The translations under genes were made by a program, and so were the position numbers. A stretch of 64,000 nucleotides of DNA from Oceanomicrobium pacificus. GTDB lineage: Bacteria > Pseudomonadota > Alphaproteobacteria > Rhodobacterales > Rhodobacteraceae. Below, one piece after another: positions 1-7,124 of this stretch. Every line of letters starts with the position of its first letter. Within the stretch, counting starts at the first letter, position 1. The DNA lies in contig NZ_WUWG01000008.1 in NCBI RefSeq assembly GCF_009833495.1, forward strand, positions 62,001-126,000, in the 5' to 3' direction. Below the pieces are notes generated by a model. It saw only the letters and a program-made list of their open reading frames with translations, was not told where the DNA came from and did not search any database.

Positions 1-590
1 TGAAAGCGGGCGAGGTGTTTCTGGTCCATGGCGGCAGTTCGGGCATCGGCACCACGGCGATCCAGTTGGCGCGGGCCTTCGGGGCGCGGGTCTTCGCCAC
101 CGCCGGCAGCGCGGAGAAATGCGCCTTCTGCGAGACATTGGGGGCCGAGGCCGCCTTCAACTATCGCGAAACGGATTTCGGGGACGCGATCCGCAAGGCC
201 ACGGACGGGCGCGGAGCGGACCTGATCCTCGACATGGTGGGCGGCGACTATATTCCGCGCAATCTGAAGGCGCTGGCGCTTGACGGGCGGCTGGTGATGA
301 TCGCGTTCCTCGGCGGGGCGGTGGCGAAAGTGAATTTCGCCCAAGTGATGGTCAAACGCCTGACCGTGACCGGATCAACCTTGCGTCCGCAGTCGGTGCA
401 GGCCAAGGCCGAGATTGCCCGCGCCCTCGAAGAGCAGGTCTGGCCGCTCCTGTCGTCCGGTGCGGTCGCGCCGGTGATGGACAGCCGCTTTCCCTTCGAC
501 CGCGCGGCGGACGCGCATGCGAGAATGGAAAGCTCGGACCATATCGGTAAGCTTGTGCTCAGCGGTTGGCAGTCCGCCGATTCGCAATGA
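1..590 (+). CDS. NAD(P)H quinone oxidoreductase (PIG3-like), 5' truncated
   Basis: C-terminal part of a zinc-free medium-chain dehydrogenase/reductase of the quinone oxidoreductase PIG3-like type, which reduces quinones or enals with NADPH. The frame is open from base 3, so the true start lies before the window; the GTG at 15 is internal. Visible features are the Rossmann signature HGGSSGIGTTAIQLA, then GADLILDMVGGDYIPRNL and a C-terminal RMESSDHIGKLVL block, all in family order. The missing part would be the catalytic GroES-like domain. A small lipoprotein gene follows 20 bases later on the same strand. Family assignment is firm; the physiological substrate is unknown. Confidence 0.9.
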   Translation, partial: KAGEVFLVHGGSSGIGTTAIQLARAFGARVFATAGSAEKCAFCETLGAEAAFNYRETDFGDAIRKATDGRGADLILDMVGGDYIPRNLKALALDGRLVMIAFLGGAVAKVNFAQVMVKRLTVTGSTLRPQSVQAKAEIARALEEQVWPLLSSGAVAPVMDSRFPFDRAADAHARMESSDHIGKLVLSGWQSADSQ

Positions 591-610
591 GCAGCAAGAA
601 AGGACTATCC

Positions 611-817
611 ATGAGATTGACTTTAGCCGTTGCCGTCCTGGCCTCAGGGGCCATCCTCAGCGCCTGTTCGGAGCCCGAACCGGTCGACCCGCTCGTCGCG
701 GCCTGCGAGGCCAAGGGCGGAACGCTTGAATATCGTGTCGGCAAGACCGGCACTGCACCGGTCTGCACGCTGGCCGACGGGTCCGAGGTGATCCTGCGCG
801 CCGTGCCCTCGTCCTGA
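611..817 (+). CDS. small DUF333-like lipoprotein
   Basis: A 68-residue lipoprotein precursor. The start at 611 was chosen because it opens directly into a signal peptide (MRLTLAVAVLASGAILSAC) ending in the lipobox LSAC, so Cys19 should be lipidated and the mature protein membrane-anchored. The rest contains ACEAKGGTLEYR and VCTLADGSEV, which resembles the short DUF333 family of periplasmic or lipoproteins with paired cysteines (Cys43 and a later VC). A longer frame starting at 566 would put 15 residues before the signal peptide and was rejected. A terminator follows at once. Function unknown. Confidence 0.75.
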   Translation: MRLTLAVAVLASGAILSACSEPEPVDPLVAACEAKGGTLEYRVGKTGTAPVCTLADGSEVILRAVPSS

Positions 818-844
818 CCGGCACATCCATAGATCGAACGGATA

Positions 845-870
845 ACGGCGCTCCATCGGGGCGCCGTTTT
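845..870 (+). terminator. rho-independent terminator after the lipoprotein gene
   Basis: ACGGCGCTCC and GGGGCGCCGT pair with one G-T wobble around an ATC loop, followed by TTTT. It lies 27 bases after the lipoprotein stop and before the convergent RNase T2 gene. Confidence 0.8.
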
Positions 871-891
871 GGGTTTCAGGGGGGGCGCCAG

Positions 892-1542
892 TCAGCGAAT
901 CGCGGGGAAGAGCGCCTCTCTCATCCGGCAGGCACGGGTGGCGGACGCCCCGCAGTCGACCGGTGCGCGCCCGTCCCGTGACAGGCAGACCCGCACCTCC
1001 GCGATGCGCCCGTCCCGGCAGGTCACCCACAGGTTTTCCGGCGCAAGGTCCGGATTGGCCTCCAGAAAGGCCTCCTCGACCAGATCGGCGGGCAGGCGGA
1101 TGTCACGGTCGAGGTCCCGCAACAGCCCCGGCCGTGTGATCCGGCCAAAGGCATCGCGCGCCAGATCGAAATAATCCGCCGGATCGAGCCCCGCGCAGCG
1201 GCCATGTTTCTTCCACTGGTACCAGGCCTGTCCGGCGCCGCCCATGAGCGGCCCCATCGCACCGGTTTCCGCCCGGGACGGATCGCGGGTCACGCGCGGG
1301 CAATGCTGCGGCCAGCGTCCATCATCATATTGCGGCCAGAGCCCGTGAAGGATGAAGCCTGTCCCCGCGCCGGGGGCGCATTGATCGGCCCCGCGCGCGG
1401 CGCCCTCGGCGGCGCACCAACTGGGCGACCAGGACAGGGCGAGCACGTAGAAATCGAAGTCGCCGGGCCGTTCACCATCGGCAAGGGCCGGTCCCGCGAG
1501 CAGCGTGAGCAGGCAAGAAAAGGACTTTAACAATCGCCGCAT
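892..1542 (-). CDS. secreted ribonuclease T2 family protein
   Basis: A 216-residue protein with a signal peptide (MRRLLKSFSCLLTLLAGPALA) and the two T2 active-site blocks: CAS I as FILHGLWP and CAS II as WKKHGRCAG, each with its catalytic histidine. T2 enzymes cut single-stranded RNA through a 2',3'-cyclic intermediate; this one should act in the periplasm or outside the cell. The start at 1542 gives the signal peptide; a much longer upstream extension in the same frame runs antisense to trcR and was rejected. A TATATA lies only about 8 bases upstream of the ATG, so the transcript could be leaderless (inference). Stands alone, divergent from trcR. Confidence 0.88.
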   Translation of the reverse strand: MRRLLKSFSCLLTLLAGPALADGERPGDFDFYVLALSWSPSWCAAEGAARGADQCAPGAGTGFILHGLWPQYDDGRWPQHCPRVTRDPSRAETGAMGPLMGGAGQAWYQWKKHGRCAGLDPADYFDLARDAFGRITRPGLLRDLDRDIRLPADLVEEAFLEANPDLAPENLWVTCRDGRIAEVRVCLSRDGRAPVDCGASATRACRMREALFPAIR

Positions 1543-1642
1543 CTGGCCTATATACGGCGCGGAATTCCCCGCGAAAACCTCTAACAGCGCATGGCGCAAC
1601 CGAGTTTTCGGACCGGGATGGATATGCGTAAGGAGATGTCTC

Positions 1643-2398
1643 ATGGCACTGCCCCTGATGGCGAAAGCGACTGCGGTCTGGCTGGTGGACAATACGACCC
1701 TGTCCTTCAAGCAGATTGCCGAATTTTGCGGTCTGCACGAACTGGAAGTGAACGGCATCGCCGATGGCGAGGTCGCGGTGGGCGTCAAAGGGTTCGACCC
1801 GATTGCCAACCGCCAGCTGACGGCGGAGGAAATCGAACGCTGTGAGGGCAACCCCAAAGCGTCGCTGAAGCTGATGTACAACCCCGCTGCCGAGGGCGAG
1901 ACCAAGCGCAAGGGGCCGCGGTACACGCCGCTGTCCAAGCGTCAGGACCGCCCGGCCGCGATTGCCTGGCTGGTGAAGTTCCATCCGGAGCTGACCGACG
2001 GCCAGATTTCCAAGCTGGTCGGCACCACCAAGCCGACCATCCAGTCGATCCGCGAGCGGACGCACTGGAACATCGCCAACATCTCGCCCATCGATCCGGT
2101 GGCGCTCGGCATGTGCCGGCAGACGGAACTGGATGCCGCCGTTGCCAAGGCCGCGAAGGCCAAGGCCAAGGACGGCACGCTCATGTCGGATGACGAGCGG
2201 ATGAAGCTCGTCTCCACCGAACAGTCGCTGCAAATGGATGCCGAGCCGCGCGTGCCCTCCAATCTCTCGGGGCTGGAAAACTTCACGCTGGGCGAGTCGG
2301 AGCCGGAGAAGAGCGAAGAGACACCCGTCGATGCGGAAAGCCTCTTCAACCTGCCGTCGAGCAGCGACGAGGATGAAGATACGGACAAGGACAGCTGA
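1643..2398 (+). CDS. trcR: cell cycle transcriptional regulator TrcR (DUF1013)
   Basis: A 251-residue protein of the DUF1013/TrcR family, restricted to Alphaproteobacteria. The opening MALPLMAKATAVWLVDNTTL and the block ADGEVAVGVKGFDPIANRQL are family hallmarks. Residues about 105-150 (AAIAWLVKFHPELTDGQISK followed by VGTTKPTIQSIRERTHWN) look like a helix-turn-helix DNA-binding segment. The tail is acidic and Ser/Asp/Glu-rich. The start at 1643 is preceded by an AAGGAGAT ribosome site. In Caulobacter-type bacteria the family is linked to cell-cycle transcription; the targets here are not visible. Monocistronic, with its own terminator. Confidence 0.9.
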   Translation: MALPLMAKATAVWLVDNTTLSFKQIAEFCGLHELEVNGIADGEVAVGVKGFDPIANRQLTAEEIERCEGNPKASLKLMYNPAAEGETKRKGPRYTPLSKRQDRPAAIAWLVKFHPELTDGQISKLVGTTKPTIQSIRERTHWNIANISPIDPVALGMCRQTELDAAVAKAAKAKAKDGTLMSDDERMKLVSTEQSLQMDAEPRVPSNLSGLENFTLGESEPEKSEETPVDAESLFNLPSSSDEDEDTDKDS

Positions 2399-2422
2399 GC
2401 GGCTGCGCTCACCTGACACGCT

Positions 2423-2446
2423 AAAGGGCCCCGCGGGGCCCTTTTT
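2423..2446 (+). terminator. terminator between trcR and the SDR gene
   Basis: Perfect ten-base arms AAAGGGCCCC and GGGGCCCTTT around a GC loop, ending in five Ts. The A tract on the other side makes it able to serve the convergent SDR gene too. Confidence 0.9.
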
Positions 2447-2470
2447 CATGGGTAGCGACCGGCCGGGCTG

Positions 2471-3277
2471 TCAGTAGGCGGGGCCGTCGAGCGGATCGAG
2501 CAGGGTGCGTCCGCCATCCACCGCGAGAATCTGCCCGGTGACGAAACTGGCCTGCGGCGAGGCAAGAAACAGCGCGGCTTCGGCCGCTTCCACCGGCTCG
2601 CCGATCCGGCCGAGCGGGGTCACGTCTCGGACCTGATCATGCAGGTCCTCATGGGTCGAAAGCGCATCCTTCAGCGATGTCGAGAGGACCGAGCCAAGCG
2701 CCACCGCATTGACCCGGATCCCGTGACCGGCCAGCGAGACGGCGAGCGCGCGCGTCAACTGGTCGACGGCCGCGCAGGCCACCGAATAGGACATGAGCGA
2801 GGGCAGGGTGCGTTCCGCGGCGATCGAGGTGATGTTGACGATAGAGCCGATACATTCCCCGTCCTTGGCGTCGGGGCATTGCTTGATCATCTTGCGTGCC
2901 ACAGCCTGACTGAGCCGCAGAGGCGCGATCACGTTCTGCTGCATGAGCGGCTCGAAAATATCCGTCTCCGCATCCAGCGGATCGGCGGACATGACGGTCC
3001 GGCTCGCATTGACCAGAATATCGATCCTGTCGAACGCATCGGTAGCCGAGGCGATGAGATTGGCAACCGCCAGCTTCTCGCGCAGATCGGCGGAGAAGAC
3101 CTGAACTTCCGCCCCGTCTTCCGTCAGCTGTTCGGCCTCGGCCTTCAGCTGCGCCTCGTCGGTTCCGGCCATCACGACGCGGGCGCCGGCTTCGGCAAAT
3201 CGCCGCGCCGTGGCCAGGCCGACGCCCGATGCGGCGCCGGTAACAATGGCGGTCTTGCCGGTAAGTGGGGGGGTCAT
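2471..3277 (-). CDS. SDR-family protein lacking the catalytic lysine
   Basis: A 268-residue short-chain dehydrogenase/reductase fold. The cofactor motif TGAASGVG (residues 13-20), the structural Asn115 (MQQNVIA), Ser151 and Tyr164 are present. The active-site YxxxK reads YSVAC, so Cys168 replaces the lysine, and the NNAG motif is changed to VNASR. There is also a short insert with two cysteines (QCPDAKDGEC) before beta-5. The start at 3277 has an AGGAG site; ten upstream in-frame codons were rejected. It is last in the leftward run clpS-rsmC-SDR. Either a degenerate, non-enzymatic SDR or one with altered chemistry; the substrate cannot be told. Confidence 0.85.
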   Translation of the reverse strand: MTPPLTGKTAIVTGAASGVGLATARRFAEAGARVVMAGTDEAQLKAEAEQLTEDGAEVQVFSADLREKLAVANLIASATDAFDRIDILVNASRTVMSADPLDAETDIFEPLMQQNVIAPLRLSQAVARKMIKQCPDAKDGECIGSIVNITSIAAERTLPSLMSYSVACAAVDQLTRALAVSLAGHGIRVNAVALGSVLSTSLKDALSTHEDLHDQVRDVTPLGRIGEPVEAAEAALFLASPQASFVTGQILAVDGGRTLLDPLDGPAY

Positions 3278-3348
3278 GTCGGCTCCTGTCGGCTCATATG
3301 GGCGCATGGTAGGGGAGTTTGGTGCGCGAGGCGAGCCATGGCCGTCTG

Positions 3349-4365
3349 TCAGACCTTGGATCGCGGGCGGATCGCCTCGATCACCTTGTAGGTGCCAGTC
3401 TGTTCCAGCACCTGTGTATGGCGGAAACAGCGGTCGAGTTCGGCCTCGTAGGGCAGCTGCCGGTTGGCAACCATCAGGAATTTGCCCTGCGGTTTGAGGA
3501 TGCGCGCAGCGGCAAGAATGAATGCCTGGCCGAGGCTCGGGTCGGGCTTGCGGCCGGTGTGGAAAGGCGGGTTCGAGATCACCCGGTCATAGGCCGGATC
3601 GGGCGCGCTGAGGCTCGTCGCATCGGCCCAGATCACCGTCGCGCGCGGATCGGTCACGTTGGCGCGGGCCGCCTGCACCGCCTGATGCTCGGCCTCGATC
3701 AGGTCAATGGCGGTGATCTCGGGATTGCTGTCGAGCGCCTGCAAAGCCAGCCAGCCCCAGCCGGCGCCGAGATCGGCAACCTGCCCGCGCAGTCGCCCGG
3801 GCAGCACCTGCGCCAGCAGCGCCGATCCGGGATCGGGATGGTCGGGGCTGAACATCAGGCTCGATGTCTGGAACCCGTCGGGGTTGGCCGACAGGTCGAG
3901 CGCGCCGTGCCAGCCGGCCTCCTGCGGGAACGGGGTTTCCTTCGGCGCGGTCCACGCGACCTTGCCATGGGCCTTGGAGATGGTCTGGTCCACCGGTACC
4001 CAAGTCCTCAGCGCTTTCAGGAGGCTGTCGATCCCGTCCGTCTTCGCGCCGTCGATCACCAACCGCCCGCCGGGGCGCAGCCTGTCCCAGGTACGGGCGA
4101 TCAGGCTGCGGTTGGCGTCGCGCTGGCGGGTGATGTGCAGGATGGCGAGCCCGTAGAGCCCCTCGGCCTCCGGCGTCACCTCATGTCCGTCCGACAGCAG
4201 GCGGTCGACCGCGGGCCGGAACCCGTGCTCGACGGTCAGCCCCTCGGGCGCGAACCGGCCGAGGCCGGGATTGGGCTCGGGGCGAACCACCAGCACCGGT
4301 CCGGCGCCGTCGAGCGACAAGTGCCCGTCGTCGAAGGGCATGAGGAACCGTTCAATGGGCTGCAT
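3349..4365 (-). CDS. rsmC: RsmC-like 16S rRNA guanine-N2 methyltransferase
   Basis: A 338-residue class I SAM-dependent methyltransferase, close in length to E. coli RsmC, which makes m2G1207 in 16S rRNA. The second half holds the SAM-binding block VADLGAGWGWLALQAL and the catalytic NPPFH signature of base N-methyltransferases; the first half is the degenerate duplicate domain (LYGLAILHITRQRD) expected for RsmC. Starts 15 bases after clpS stops, so the two are probably co-transcribed. The exact rRNA target is inferred from the family; RlmG-type activity is an alternative. Confidence 0.82.
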   Translation of the reverse strand: MQPIERFLMPFDDGHLSLDGAGPVLVVRPEPNPGLGRFAPEGLTVEHGFRPAVDRLLSDGHEVTPEAEGLYGLAILHITRQRDANRSLIARTWDRLRPGGRLVIDGAKTDGIDSLLKALRTWVPVDQTISKAHGKVAWTAPKETPFPQEAGWHGALDLSANPDGFQTSSLMFSPDHPDPGSALLAQVLPGRLRGQVADLGAGWGWLALQALDSNPEITAIDLIEAEHQAVQAARANVTDPRATVIWADATSLSAPDPAYDRVISNPPFHTGRKPDPSLGQAFILAAARILKPQGKFLMVANRQLPYEAELDRCFRHTQVLEQTGTYKVIEAIRPRSKV

Positions 4366-4380
4366 GGCGCGCCGCGCGTC

Positions 4381-4731
4381 CTATTCTTTTTCCATGGTGC
4401 ACTGGAGCGGGTGCTGGTTGCGCTGGGCATAGTCCATCACCTGCGTCACTTTGGTTTCCGCGATCTCGTGCGAGAAGACGCCGACCACGGCCAGCCCCTT
4501 GCGGTGCACGGTCAGCATGATGTCCACCGCCTGCTGGTGGGTGATGCCGAAGAACCGCTCCAGAACGTGGACCACGAATTCCATCGGCGTGTAATCGTCA
4601 TTCAGGAGAAGCACCTTGTAGAGCGGCGGCCGCTGGGTCTTGGGCCGCGTCTTGGTCGCAAGCTGCGCATCGCCCTCATCCTCGTGATCAGGGCCGGCAG
4701 ACAGGACAAGGTCGTGAACCGTTTGGGTCAT
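4381..4731 (-). CDS. clpS: ATP-dependent Clp protease adaptor ClpS
   Basis: A 116-residue ClpS, the adaptor that delivers N-degron substrates to ClpAP in the cytoplasm. The core is unmistakable: [20 protein letters not shown], then VLERFFGI and [20 protein letters not shown], including the residues that form the N-degron pocket (Asn-Asp-Asp, the methionine after Pro, and the His of VHRKG). The N-terminal tail of about 35 residues is disordered and acidic, as usual for proteins that reach into the ClpA pore. First gene of the leftward run with rsmC and the SDR. clpA is not in the window. Confidence 0.97.
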   Translation of the reverse strand: MTQTVHDLVLSAGPDHEDEGDAQLATKTRPKTQRPPLYKVLLLNDDYTPMEFVVHVLERFFGITHQQAVDIMLTVHRKGLAVVGVFSHEIAETKVTQVMDYAQRNQHPLQCTMEKE

Positions 4732-4793
4732 CGGACTCCGCTCGCGATCTCAAGAAACCGGAACAGAGTATATAATCCGGCGGGCAAAAAGAG

Positions 4794-4817
4794 AAAAGGG
4801 GGCGGCTGCCCCCTTTT
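4794..4817 (-). terminator. terminator after the phasin gene
   Basis: GGGGGC and GCCCCC form the stem with AAAA/TTTT flanks around a GGCT loop. Read on the minus strand the stem is followed by TTTTCTCTTTTTG, so it ends the phasin transcript about 40 bases after its stop. Confidence 0.85.
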
Positions 4818-4856
4818 CCGTCATCGCTGGGTCACGGCCCCGTGGGGCCGCGGCGC

Positions 4857-5306
4857 TCAGGCGTTGTAGGTCTTGACCATCTCGGTCGCGGCGGTCATCC
4901 GCTCGGTGACCGGAGCGGTCATGTCTTTCGCAGCCGCAGCGAACATTTCGTTCATCTTGGTCGACTGGGCGACGAAGCCTTCGAAATAGGACTGGGCGAA
5001 AGCGGTCTGCTTCTCGACCAGCTCGCTCACGGTCTTGGACGCAGCGAAGTCTTTGGCGGCGGCAACCGATTCGTCGAAGGATTTCTTCGCGAAGGCGGTG
5101 TATTCGGCGTTCATGCCTTCAGCAGCCTTGGCGGCGACTTCGGACGATTTCACGAGCGCGTCGACGTTCTTCTGCGAGAATTCCGAAATTTCCTCAAAGC
5201 CTTTGGTGGCTTTGTCGAACTGTTCGGTGACCATTTTCTGGGTGTCGGCAGCCAGGTCTTCAACCTTGGCGGCGGCAGTCTTGGTAGATTTAGAAGCGGT
5301 AGCCAT
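4857..5306 (-). CDS. phasin family protein
   Basis: A 149-residue phasin, a small amphipathic helical protein that coats polyhydroxyalkanoate granules. The start at 5306 (MATASKSTKTAAAKVEDLAA) has an AAGGAG ribosome site; 16 upstream in-frame codons lie over the promoter and were rejected. The body is almost all helix with recurrent Phe/Tyr and Ala (FEEISEFSQKNVDALVKSSE, FAQSYFEGFVAQSTKMNEMF), typical of the Phasin_2 group. It is monocistronic with a strong promoter and a strong terminator, fitting an abundant product. No PHA synthase or depolymerase gene is in the window. Confidence 0.92.
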   Translation of the reverse strand: MATASKSTKTAAAKVEDLAADTQKMVTEQFDKATKGFEEISEFSQKNVDALVKSSEVAAKAAEGMNAEYTAFAKKSFDESVAAAKDFAASKTVSELVEKQTAFAQSYFEGFVAQSTKMNEMFAAAAKDMTAPVTERMTAATEMVKTYNA

Positions 5307-5342
5307 TGTTAGTCTCCTTGGCGACAGATGTCTCTGCCGCAG

Positions 5343-5371
5343 TATATAGGGCATTTGTTGCGCCGCGTCAA
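5343..5371 (-). promoter_or_regulatory. sigma70-type promoter of the phasin gene
   Basis: On the minus strand TTGACG (5371-5366), a 17-base spacer and TATATA (5348-5343) form a near-consensus promoter 37 bases upstream of the phasin ATG. A small palindrome CTGC-C-GCAG (5334-5342) covers the predicted transcription start. Confidence 0.75.
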
Positions 5372-5381
5372 AGTTTTTTGT

Positions 5382-5411
5382 TGCAGCGCACCATCGCGGG
5401 GCTGCGGCGCA
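5382..5411. promoter_or_regulatory. tandem TGC-N3-GCA sites, candidate PhaR operator
   Basis: Two inverted repeats, TGC-AGC-GCA (5382-5390) and TGC-GGC-GCA (5403-5411), have centres 21 bases apart, two helical turns, just upstream of the phasin -35. In Paracoccus and Rhodobacter the PHA regulator PhaR is reported to bind TGC-rich CTGC-N3/4-GCAG sites. These match the core but not every outer base, so the link to PhaR is inference. Confidence 0.4.
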
Positions 5412-5435
5412 TCCGCAACGGTCCGAAATGTCAAT

Positions 5436-5451
5436 AAAACAAAACTGTTTT
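5436..5451. repeat. AT-rich inverted repeat upstream of the carboxypeptidase gene
   Basis: AAAACA and TGTTTT flank an AAAC loop about 100 bases before the carboxypeptidase start. Possible operator; no assigned regulator. Confidence 0.35.
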
Positions 5452-5549
5452 CGCCCCGCCGGACCCGTGTTACCGTTCTCGCAATCACAAAAATAACGGC
5501 ACCGTAAAAGCGGGCCGAGAGGCAGAGTTCGAGCAACGTCGGGGTTCCG

Positions 5550-7109
5550 ATGACAGTACAGGCAGCGCGCCGGTTTGGTCTGGCGCTGGTTATTTCCCTA
5601 TTTGCAACGGTGGCCGGGGCGGCGCCCTATGCCGCGCTCGTGATGGATGCACGCAGCGGCAAGGTCTACCATTCGGAAAATGCGGACACGCGGCTTCACC
5701 CCGCGTCTCTGACGAAGATGATGACACTCTATATCGTCTTCCAGGAAATCCGGGCCGGGCGCATGTCGCTCGACCAGAAAGTCACCATATCGCGCTATGC
5801 GGCTGGCAAGCCGCCCTCGAAGCTGGGACTGCGGCCCGGGCAGAAGATTGCCTTGCGCTACCTGATCCGGGCTTGCGCCGTGAAATCGGCCAATGATGCG
5901 GCAGCGGCTCTGGCCGAGGCCGTGTCGGGCAGCGAAAGCGCCTTCGGGGTCAAGATGACCGAGGTGGGCCGCGCTATCGGCATGAAGAAGACCACCTTCA
6001 AGAACGCCTCCGGTCTGACGCAGAGCGGACATCTGTCCACGGCGCGCGACATGGCCATTCTGGGGCGGCAGCTCTTCTACGACTTCCCCGAATATTACAA
6101 CCTCTTCTCCCGCCGCTCGACCTCGGCCGGGATCAAGACGGTCTATAACACCAACCGCCGCCTGCTCGACGCCTATCGCGGCGCGGACGGGATCAAGACC
6201 GGCTATACCAACGCGGCCGGGTCGAACCTCGTGGCCTCCGCCGAGCGGGGCAGCGAGCGGATCATCGTGTCGCTCTTCGGCGGCTCCAGTTCCGCGGCGC
6301 GCAACAAGCGTGTGGCCGAGCTGCTCGACTACGGGTTCCGCAAGGCGCCGAGCCGCGTGGCGATCGCACGGCCTGCGACGATCAACTACCGCGCCGTCGC
6401 CGGCGCGCATCGTGCCGTAACGGCGATTGCGGCTGCTGCGCGCAGCCAGCGCCCGATCCCGCGCCCCGCCGCATTCATGTCGCCGTCCGGCAACGTGCAG
6501 CTGGCCGCGCTCGACACGGGCAGCACGGCAACGCCCACGGCTGTCGCAGCCGTTCAGACCACGTCCGGCCAGCCTGCCACCGTCACGGATGCCGTGGCGC
6601 AGGTAATGCAGGTCGCGATGGTGTCGCAGGACGGGCGTGATCTCCGCCCGAACCAGACCCCGGCGCCGGCAATTTCGGCTGAAGTGCGCGAGGAGGTCGA
6701 CAAGGCCGTGGCCGTGGCGGTTGCCACCATGCCCGACGGTCCCGATTTCCCGCTCGGCCGGCCGATCCCGCGCGGCGGCGTGCGTGTGGCCTCTGCCGCA
6801 GCTACCGTCAGCCTGCCGCAGATCCAGCCGGAGGAACCGCAGGTCGCGCGCCAGAGCGGCGACAGCTGGGCCGTCCAGATCGGCGCCTACAACACGCGCA
6901 ACAAGGCAGAGCGCTCGCTTGTGATTACCGCGCTGCAGGACCTGCAGGCGCTCGAAGGCGCGACCCGGTCGGTCAAGCCGGCCGTGGTGCGGGGCACGCA
7001 GCTCTATCAGGCGCGGTTCGACGGACTGACCGAGGACAAGGCCATGAAGGCCTGCGAGCGGCTGCGGGCGCGCGCGTCCAACTGCGAGATGATCGCGCCG
7101 GGCGGCTGA
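5550..7109 (+). CDS. D-alanyl-D-alanine carboxypeptidase with C-terminal SPOR domain
   Basis: A 519-residue low-molecular-weight penicillin-binding protein that trims the terminal D-Ala of peptidoglycan stem peptides in the periplasm. Signal peptide at residues 1-24 (LVISLFATVAGAA). The three serine-peptidase motifs are intact: S53-L-T-K56, S113-A-N115 and K216-T-G218. A long Ala/Pro-rich linker (about 270-435) replaces the usual C-terminal beta domain and amphipathic anchor, and a SPOR domain follows (SWAVQIGAYNTRNKAERSL, about 438-519). SPOR domains bind denuded glycan at the septum, so the enzyme is probably targeted to division sites. Divergent from the phasin gene. Confidence 0.93.
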   Translation: MTVQAARRFGLALVISLFATVAGAAPYAALVMDARSGKVYHSENADTRLHPASLTKMMTLYIVFQEIRAGRMSLDQKVTISRYAAGKPPSKLGLRPGQKIALRYLIRACAVKSANDAAAALAEAVSGSESAFGVKMTEVGRAIGMKKTTFKNASGLTQSGHLSTARDMAILGRQLFYDFPEYYNLFSRRSTSAGIKTVYNTNRRLLDAYRGADGIKTGYTNAAGSNLVASAERGSERIIVSLFGGSSSAARNKRVAELLDYGFRKAPSRVAIARPATINYRAVAGAHRAVTAIAAAARSQRPIPRPAAFMSPSGNVQLAALDTGSTATPTAVAAVQTTSGQPATVTDAVAQVMQVAMVSQDGRDLRPNQTPAPAISAEVREEVDKAVAVAVATMPDGPDFPLGRPIPRGGVRVASAAATVSLPQIQPEEPQVARQSGDSWAVQIGAYNTRNKAERSLVITALQDLQALEGATRSVKPAVVRGTQLYQARFDGLTEDKAMKACERLRARASNCEMIAPGG

Positions 7110-7124
7110 CCCGCCCGGTTCGGC

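Noticed and set aside
4766-4776. A TATAAT-like stretch before clpS as a promoter.
   Set aside because: No -35 at suitable spacing on the minus strand; left uncalled.
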